Below, piece by piece: positions 57,272-64,000 of a stretch of 64,000 nt of DNA (positions within the stretch are counted from its first letter, which is position 1; every line of letters starts with the position of its first letter). Source of the stretch: Nageia nagi (taxonomy: Eukaryota; Pinophyta). A program made the position numbers and the translations under genes. The DNA lies in contig JBITNC010000001.1 of assembly GCA_050084985.1 (NCBI GenBank), positions 26,660,001-26,724,000 of the forward strand, given 5' to 3'. The notes under the pieces are model-generated. The model saw only the letters and a program-made list of their open reading frames with translations, was not told the origin of the DNA and ran no database searches.

Positions 57272-58011
57272 CAACCATGTTAACTTGTTTGAATAGATAG
57301 AGAGGAATATAACACTTAGACATTGGCAAAGAGGGTGATTCACATAGCAAGTCATCATGAGAGGAGGTAAGTTCTTTGTAGTCTCCTTCATCCTTAATCT
57401 CATTGATTTGGGCTACACTTGTTAAGGTTCAAGGGCCCTTGAAACTAAGGCCTCATTTATTTTTATCTCCCTGAGTGGGTAATTGCATGACATGTATCAT
57501 GCCTTGCTCAAACTGACACAATAAAAAGCCTTGCCATTTACATTTGGAAAAATAGTGTCATATAAAATGTCTATACAAGTAACCAATTTCACCTAAGAAT
57601 GGTTACTTAGATGAGACCTTAAGGGTTTGATAGGATGAAAAATTATGACCTACATATACAAAACAAGTTTATTTATCTGATACACCTAAGTGATACTAGA
57701 GTACCAATGGCAAAAGGATACTCAAATGGATGACCTACATCATGTAGAGATAAGACATTAAATATAATATCATTTACGGAATATTCATTGATGCTCATAT
57801 TTTTAAACTGAACTTCTACTTGAGAGATATGCTCATGATCATATGTGGATGCCTCTTTGTTTTCTTTTTTAGTGATAACTTGAAGATCTTCTTTAACCTT
57901 ATTACTCTCCTCTATTCGAGTCATAAAACTTTGATCACTTCTAAAGGAGTAATAACCACAACTTCCATAACTCAAAAAAATAGACATTGACTATAGGCTA
58001 GCAAGATTCCA
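57272..58011 (-). pseudogene. family C, start of an interior to the left of the 58-kb LTR
   Basis: Immediately after the minus-strand primer-binding site an open 104-residue stretch starts (57,987) MSIFLSYGSCGYYSFRSDQS and continues with a Lys/Glu-rich part (EESNKVKEDLQVITKKENKE) and 'LSLHDVGHPFEYPFAIGTLV'. It lies where gag should begin but has no gag motif I recognise. It is cut off at 57,271 by gypsy B1. The right-hand C copy shares only the first ~60-80 bp after the primer site, so the two interiors differ. Confidence 0.4.
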
Positions 58012-58023
58012 GCTCTAATACCA
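58012..58023 (-). other. primer-binding site left of the 58-kb LTR (minus strand)
   Basis: The minus strand reads tggtattagagc, one mismatch from the initiator-Met tRNA site, two bases from the LTR end at 58,026. It marks this LTR as a 5' LTR for an interior on its left. Confidence 0.75.
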
Positions 58024-58025
58024 CT

Positions 58026-58947
58026 TATAATGTCCCAAAAATGAAATTACAAAAATAAAAGTATAGAAAAAATACAAAACTAAAATATTACGCCAAATAC
58101 ACCTATAAATGAATAATAATTAGCCAAGAGAATATATTAAAATATTGTAAGATAATACATGTACTAGAATAACCAAGGGCATCCATAAAAAATATCAAAA
58201 TGCATATATAACACCCCCAAAATACCATAATGGACACTAGGGCTAGAATTAGAGCAGATAACCCTCAAAATGTGCCAACTAAGATCCCAAACATGGAACA
58301 TGAGCCTTGGGGAGGTTGGGTACCACATCCAAACTACAAAACTTAAGGTAGAAATTGCCAAAGATCCCAACCATACACCTTGGGACTATTTTTGTATTTT
58401 TAGGGTAATCACACCTTCAATGAAATTTCCAAAGATCCTAACCATGCACCTTTAATGCACTTTGGGGTGAGCAACACCTTCAATATTCACTCAAAGAAAC
58501 TCAAGGGTTTCATATTTCAATTTCAATAATATCAATAACATGCCCAAAATGGAGCATTGCATCTCCTTATATAAACTCCAACCCTAATCTTGCATTTACT
58601 CCTTTAAGCTAATCTAAGCTATTGATTGGCTTTATTATAAATAAAAATACCTAAAATAACATTAGAATAACATAAAAACTTATTAAATCCAACGTTGCAC
58701 TTTTAAGTAGAAATCCACTAAGTGGATTTTTGTATGTAGGTGTGAAATGGACAACTGGTCTGATTGGTGAACTTCAAGTAGCCATAACTCCATTTCTTAT
58801 CTAAAAGGGGTCATGTGACAACTTAAAATAAATTCCATGAGATGTTCTATCCAATTTTGAAGATGCAACAACCATATCTAAATTGTAGAAGAAGATATTT
58901 ATGAAAAATTCTAAATATAAGATATTCTCAAAAATAGGGTCATTACA
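58026..58947 (-). repeat. family C LTR (922 bp) with primer site on one side and polypurine tract on the other
   Basis: On the plus strand it runs TATAATGTCCC (first base pair TG mutated) to GGGTCATTACA, imperfect inverted ends. A minus-strand TATA box lies at 58,567-58,575 (TTTATATAAGG). Homologous to 63,697-64,000. Left: primer site. Right: polypurine tract (58,950-58,961). It is therefore the 5' LTR of a left-hand unit and the 3' LTR of the right-hand one. Confidence 0.8.
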
Positions 58948-58949
58948 AG

Positions 58950-58961
58950 TCTACCCTTCTC
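58950..58961 (-). other. polypurine tract of the right-hand family C unit
   Basis: The plus strand tctacccttctc gives gagaagggtaga on the minus strand, two bases from the LTR. Confidence 0.75.
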
Positions 58962-60935
58962 AAACTGCTTATCCTCAAGCAATCCCCACACCTACTCTAC
59001 CCTTATTTAATAAAAAAAATTTAAATAATCTATAATACCAAGATCCCAAACAATTTTACCAAAGAGAACTTTACCAAAACTATCCCAAATCCATCTCAAG
59101 CCTCCATATGCCTCAAAAATGAGTGAAGGTAAGTCTAATTTAATGCAAGCCAACCAAAATTGAATATGAAATAGGTCTGATTTTTTCATTACAATAGTGA
59201 ATGAAGACTATTGAAACCTCCCAAAAATATCTAAAATCATTCCTTCATTGTTTACCATAGTTGTACTATGCATAAAAATGATAAAATCAACAGTAGTAGT
59301 GAATGTGTCAATGAAATAAGAACTAGATAATGGAGTTACAACATTCATGTTGTTACCATCTTCAAAGTCACATATGAAGTCCAATAACTCATGTATCAAG
59401 CAATGGAGGATATTCAAGACTTCATCAAAAGCAATTTTCTTTACCCAAAACAACCGACATACCTCCTTACATGTCCTTTCATACTGTTATTTTAGAACTG
59501 AACTAAGTGTGCATCTCAAAATCTTAAACTTATTCTTCAAATTATGTTTATGCCCAAAAAAAATATAACCCAAGCTTTCAAAGGTCAAAACTGCATCTCA
59601 CAAACTAGCCAAAATTGAAATATTAACATTCAAACCCAAATCAAAGCAATGATATTCATGAAAACAAGTCATACATCTAAATGTTGCAAAATTCCATATT
59701 GCTTCTTCATAACCAAGTCCATCATGAATACATAAAAAGTTTGATTTTCTTATAACAATATAAAAATATGGTGTTTGTACTCCCAAAATGTAGGAAAATT
59801 GAGTGATTCTCCATCCCTCATAGTTGTATTATGTAGGAGCATCAATAAGTCATCAATTTAGTAATAGGTCTAGTTTGGTCTTTCCAATAGCCATAAATGC
59901 ATTACACTTATCTAACCTCATGCTTTCATTATTTCCCATAATTATGCCATGCATGAATGAAATATAACTAGCAAATATCTCAAGAAAATAGTGACTAAAA
60001 ATGAAATGTATAGCAGTAATATCATAGCTAATGACATAATTTATTACCTCCCATATGGCTTCCAAACCATGCCAAATATTAGTAACTTCATCATAAATGC
60101 TTTTCTTCACCAAAAACATGTTGCACACTTTTTCCAATACTTCTTCAAATTGTTGTGGTAACTTTGAACTGAATGTCCACATCATGGATGAAGACTTACA
60201 CTTTCATGCTCAAACCCACAATAACCATGACTATGTGCTCCCATAACTGAAAATACACTTTCAAAATCAAATAATGCAAAAATTATACAACTTAAATTCA
60301 TGGCAAAATGAAAATAAGTTACTTCCCCAAATATATTGGCATCACCACAAGACACCAAATTTTGAAACTCATCAAGTTTTCTATCAACAAACTCATCCTC
60401 ATCATGCCCCAAAAGAAATAGTACACTACTATCATAAAAATTAGAATTCAACTTGTAACTTTATGGAATGTTCCATGGCTACCCAATTTTGAATTTATCT
60501 TCCTTTTCTTTCTATAACTAATTATAGCACCTTTACAAATGAAATTTTCTATTTTTACCTTGCCCACGTTGAGCAAAAGAATACATATGCAATTTTCCAA
60601 CTCATGCATATCAGTCTCAGCCTTTATTGCATCAAAAATCATGCAATGTACAGCCTTGTATAAATTGTAGCCATATTAATTGTCATCAAAATAGTCCAAA
60701 GCATTTTGCAATGTAGAATACCAAGTATGTAGAAAGATGCACCAACAATTTTCCATTGAAAATAATTGTTTTGAAAACACTTATGTATGTAATTTATCCT
60801 TATGCATGCCCAATTAAACTCACCAATCAAATCAATTTTAGAAGTATCTTCCAACTCCATCAATCTGAAAATGAAGTGATCATTTTTCCATCTGTAACTA
60901 TGACACATTCTCAAAATGAAATTAGAAATCATCAC
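58962..60935 (-). pseudogene. family C interior, 3' part: Trp/Phe-rich broken frames with a repeated module
   Basis: Successive minus-strand open stretches lie at 60,935-60,639, 60,642-60,448, 60,451-60,182, 60,185-59,853, 59,786-59,598, 59,453-59,208 and 59,189-59,007. Two of them share a module: KVCNMFLVKKSIYDEVTNIW at about 60,130-60,070 and EVCRLFWVKKIAFDEVLNIL at about 59,465-59,406. Both are followed by a Phe/Ile-rich part and 'FMH....M.NNE.M.LD'. The plus-strand DNA shows the same duplication about 666 bp apart. No RT, integrase, protease or RNase H motif was found. The final residues run into the polypurine tract, as in many retroelement ORFs. Confidence 0.45.
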
Positions 60936-61062
60936 GACAAAATTATGAACAATTGCATGCCAAGATTCAACAATAAGTGCAACCCATATATCCCATTTGC
61001 CTTTTAAACCATACTCAAAATGTACATAAGTGTCTCAATCAAGTGTGGAATTAGTCCTTTTG

Positions 61063-61740
61063 CTATTCCAAAACTTCATCAAATTTGATAGCTGTAATCC
61101 TCTCAATTTTTCCAATCATAGTACTTCTTTGTTGCCTATTCCAACTATCTAAAAGGCTGAAAATATCATGTGAACATGTATGATGAAAAATATACCAGTT
61201 GTCCTCATTTTCTTCTACAATTTTTCTAATTTTTAAATCAGATTTATTGGCTACAAAAAAGTGAAAATTTTGCACCATTCTATCCACATATAAGACTTCA
61301 AAAGTCCACTCCAAATACCAAAACTTAATCACCAATTTATAAATCCATGAAAGCCACAAAAAGAAGTGAAAAGATACCACATATGTCCATGAAAAAGTAT
61401 CTCCTTCTATAATGTTCCATGTGAGAAGTATTCTACACCACCTACCATGCATCCACATGAGAAAAATCAACATTTTATTTGAAGGAACCATGGCTATAGT
61501 AATTTTACCTTTACATAGTATAATTTGTGAAATGTCAAGGGATTTTCGTCCTCCCATGAGATGAGTATGATACATGTACCATGGCTGAATATGCTTATGC
61601 TTCTCTCCTTCAAAAGAACCATATATGAAAAGAATTCCTCAATCCCATGCATTTAAAGGTTGATCACAATTCTCGAGTGCGATTGATCTTTCCCTCAAAA
61701 AACACTTCATACAATAAAATAAAAATTCTTCAACACCCTT
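61063..61740 (-). pseudogene. family C interior, central Trp-rich frame
   Basis: One frame is open except for one stop from about 61,740 to 61,063, and fully open for 170 residues from 61,575. It contains MLIFLMWMHGRWCRILLTWN, FHFFLWLSWIYKLVIKFWYL, then a charged part (KSDLKIRKIVEENEDNW) and 'SWNRQQRSTMIGKIERI', ending KFDEVLE. The high Trp and aromatic content and possible membrane-like segments are unlike gag or pol. An envelope-like role would be a guess. The frame probably continued to the right before the copia-type LTR inserted at 61,745. Confidence 0.45.
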
Positions 61741-61744
61741 TTTG

Positions 61745-62138
61745 TTAGAAATTATATATTATGGAGCAATGGAACACATAAAATATTGTAGAAAATATAA
61801 ACATAGAAAATGCATAAACAAGAGAGACATAGATATACATGGTTCACCCAATTTGGGCTACTTCCACACCGAACAGCTAGTCCTTCCTTTCTATTATCCA
61901 GCAAAATGAAGAGATACAACCTACAGTAAATCCACTGTAATATCCACTATTTTCTCTCACATCTCACATCTCTATTTCTCACTCACCAATCATGTCTATT
62001 ACAAATTTCCTTATACAAAGAGAGGGGTTACCATTTAGGGTAAAAAGAAACCCTAAAATAAACATAAGTTCTACCGTCAGATCATCTGCCTAATGAACGG
62101 CCCAGATTGACTAGAAATTACTATACTTTTACAAGACA
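61745..62138 (-). repeat. young-looking copia-type LTR (394 bp) inside family C
   Basis: The minus strand runs TGTCTTGTAAAAG to TTTCTAACA. A purine run (gcaggggggac) on the minus strand lies just outside its start (62,139-62,160). Near its end it has the 'gtgga-gtag-cc...ggtgaaccatg' word often seen in plant copia/TRIM LTRs. The patch 61,860-62,200 has several intact CpG sites (for example ccgtcag, gaacggcc, ctcgctt, gagcggtg, tccggt), rare elsewhere in the window. Interior sequence to the right is at most ~100 bp, so this is a 3' LTR with a short stub, or a recombined copy. Confidence 0.5.
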
Positions 62139-62189
62139 AGTCCCCCCTGCAACCCCCTCGCTTGGAGCGGTGTACAAACTTCCTGGGGT

Positions 62190-62851
62190 ATACATCCGGT
62201 TGAAATAAAGAACTCTGAACAATCATGCTCCACACACAACACTTTTGTATCTTTCCCATAGAGTATGCAAAAAATAAATTTGAAACATTCTCTAACTCTT
62301 TTCCCAAATCATGATCATCATGTTTCTCATTGAATTTATTCTCAACATTTGTAGCTATAAATGTACAAAATAAAGTATGTTGGTTTTCTTTCAAGCATAC
62401 CTTAAGTGGGAGAGTAGCATCTTTATCACCAATCTCTTGAGTGAAATCAATCATGCTAGATGAACCATGCTCCATTATTAAAATGTCTTCACTACCTACA
62501 TTTTCTACAAATTTTTTTGTTTGGCCCTTTTCCCCTTTTTCAATGGTAGTAACAACTTAAAATTTTTTGCATAATTCTCCTTAAGCTCTTCCTTTTGATA
62601 GAAAATTTTAGCTTTCTCTTATTTTCCCAAATTTGATAAACCATCTTGATCATTTAAGGTGGGAATGATCATTTTCTATTTCAATTGTCTTTTCTCACTC
62701 TTAGGTTCATTGGTTCCATTTTGTTGCATGCTTTCCCTTTTTAATGTCACTATCTCTTGCCTATTTTGTCCTCCAATGTCACCATCTTTTGCATCAAAGC
62801 AATCATTGCATCCAACTTTTGCTCATTCTCTTTTCTCCTGAATAGTTCCAT
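62190..62851 (-). pseudogene. family C interior, first ORF (possible gag-like N-terminus)
   Basis: Starts at 62,851 with MELFRRKENEQKLDAMIALM, a Glu/Lys/Met-rich likely coiled coil. After stops it continues in an open 132-residue stretch (62,475-62,077) starting MEHGSSSMIDFTQEIGDKDA and including 'CTFIATNVENKFNEKHDDHD'. The last ~40 residues of that stretch run into the inserted copia-type sequence and are not part of the gene. It lies just 3' of the primer site and a ~600-bp leader, where gag belongs, but shows no capsid or zinc-knuckle motif. Confidence 0.4.
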
Positions 62852-63390
62852 GGTCCAATCTTAGCAAACATTAACCTTTAAAACCCTATTTGTGCAATTC
62901 TTCCATCAGATTGAATCTTCACAAATGTCAAATTCCTATTTTTCCTTTGAAAAACCCTTCTAGAAGCTTAAAATGGCATGTAAAGTGCTAAAAAATGCTC
63001 TTAAGGGTCAAGAACTTAACTTAGCATATTGAATCTGATTCTAAGAGTCCAAAATCCAACCTAAATGATCCCCTCAAAATAGGGTTTCCTGATATGGATG
63101 AATTTGAGATTTCTTTTCTATAACTAATCAAATAATAAAAAAATCCTAAATCTAATATTTTTGAAATCTTACCCAAATTTTTTTTGAAATCGTAGATTTG
63201 CAATTTGGCCAAAAGGGTATCCAAATTTGTAATTTTTATTTTTTAAAAAATCCTTAAAAATCCATGATTTTCATTAGGGCATAAATTTTCACCATAGAAA
63301 GACACTTTTCAACACAAATATGAAATACCAATAAAAAAGTTTTGAAAGCCCTTATTTTTATGAAAACCTTAATTCAAAAAAACTCAAATA
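62852..63390 (-). other. family C leader between primer site and first ORF
   Basis: AT-rich. A 67-residue minus-strand open stretch (63,224-63,021) has no recognisable features. Nothing else seen. Confidence 0.45.
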
Positions 63391-63846
63391 TTGAGATACC
63401 CATGATTGCCACGACTCAAAAAATAGACACTAACCATATGCTAGCAAGATTCTAGCTTTGATACTACTTGTAATGTCCCAAAATTGAAATTACAGAAATA
63501 CAAGTATAGAAAAAATACAAAACTAAAATAGTACTCAAAAGATACCCAAAATGAGTAATAACCAATCAAGAGAATATATTAAAATATTGCAAGACAATAC
63601 ATGCATTGGAATAACCAATTGAGATACCCATAATTGCCACAACTCAAAAAATAGACACTAACCATATGCTAGCAAGATTCTAGGTTTGATACCACTTGTA
63701 ATGTCCCAAAATTGAAATTACAAAAATACAAGTATAGAAAAATACAAAGCTAAAATATTACTCAAAAGATACACAAAAATGAGTAATAACCAATCAAGAG
63801 AATATATTAAAATATTGAAAAATAATACATGCATTGGAATAACCAA
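63391..63846. repeat. 228-bp tandem duplication across the family C LTR/primer-site junction
   Basis: Unit 1 (63,391-63,618) and unit 2 (63,619-63,846) each contain ~65 bp of interior, the primer-binding site (63,455-63,466 and 63,683-63,694 on the minus strand) and the first ~150 bp of the LTR (starting TGTAATGTCCC at 63,469 and 63,697). They differ by few substitutions. Confidence 0.93.
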
Positions 63847-64000
63847 TGGCATCCATAAAATAACATCAAAATACAGATATAACACCCCCAAAATGCCATA
63901 ATGGAAACTAGGTCTAGAATTAGAGTAATTAACCCTCAAAATGTGCCAAACAAGACCCCAAACATGGAGTGTGAGCCTTGGGAAGGTTGAGTATCACATC
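63697..64000 (-). repeat. family C 5' LTR, cut by the window edge
   Basis: TGTAATGTCCC start, colinear with 58,026 onward ('aacacccccaaaat.ccataatgga' and 'gagccttggg.aggttg' shared). It is the 5' LTR of the right-hand C unit; the rest lies outside the window. Primer site at 63,683-63,694 (minus strand, tggtatcaaacc, two mismatches). Confidence 0.85.

Noticed and set aside
60182-60935. Bacterial-style operon of overlapping genes
   Set aside because: ATGA overlaps are present, but no ribosome-binding sites, the surroundings are plant LTR elements, and the frames sit in a decayed interior. Kept only as a low-interest observation.
1-64000. Host protein-coding gene, tRNA or rRNA genes
   Set aside because: No exon-like non-retroelement ORF, tRNA cloverleaf or rRNA segment could be recognised by reading; only primer-site fragments complementary to tRNA were found.

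Overview
The window looks like intergenic DNA from a large, retrotransposon-filled plant nuclear genome. Nothing in it looks like a host gene, a tRNA or rRNA gene, a CRISPR array or a bacterial operon. The sequence is very AT-rich (about 70% by eye) and poor in CpG. Almost every coding stretch is a decayed Ty1/copia or Ty3/gypsy reading frame broken by stops and frameshifts. A gymnosperm or another giant-genome vascular plant fits best, but the species cannot be named from the sequence.

Layout from left to right. 1-2.06 kb: a degenerate ~75-bp tandem repeat and an unclassified stretch. 2.06-2.85 and 11.55-13.2 kb: the two halves of a minus-strand Ty3/gypsy gag (element E), split by copia-1 (2,854-11,553, plus strand, 5-bp duplication CCTCA). 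13.85-19 kb: remains of another minus-strand gypsy element, with an LTR, a protease and a possible gag, plus a diverged second LTR. 19-26.85 kb: a plus-strand LTR carrying a 57-bp minisatellite, a candidate solo LTR and unclassified DNA. 26,860-35,317: copia-2, same family and orientation as copia-1, with 5-bp duplication ATGAT. 35.3-39.1 kb: the 3' half of a minus-strand Tat-like gypsy element (D: RNase H, second RNase H, integrase). 39.24-57.27 kb: two head-to-tail minus-strand copies (B2 and B1) of another gypsy family that share one LTR at about 49.25-49.67 kb. 57.27-64.0 kb: family C, a minus-strand element whose left LTR is flanked by both a primer-binding site and a polypurine tract, and whose interior has no recognisable pol. 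A younger-looking, CpG-richer copia-type LTR lies inside C at 61.7-62.1 kb.

The copia copies have the full set of parts: LTRs with TATA boxes, a Met-initiator-tRNA type primer-binding site, a ~3-kb leader, gag, protease, integrase, RT, RNase H, polypurine tract and LTR. Neither can make intact protein. The gypsy B copies read, in transcription order, extra ORF - spacer - gag - protease - RNase H-like domain - RT - RNase H - integrase. The RNase H-like domain in front of RT is the most unusual feature I found. The Tat-type arrangement I know of places the second RNase H after the first, before integrase, as D does here. Other points worth a second look are the shared-LTR tandem structures in families B and C, tandem duplications lying exactly across LTR junctions, the in-order B2/D junction near the RT/RNase H boundary, and the pol-less interior of C with its internally repeated protein module.
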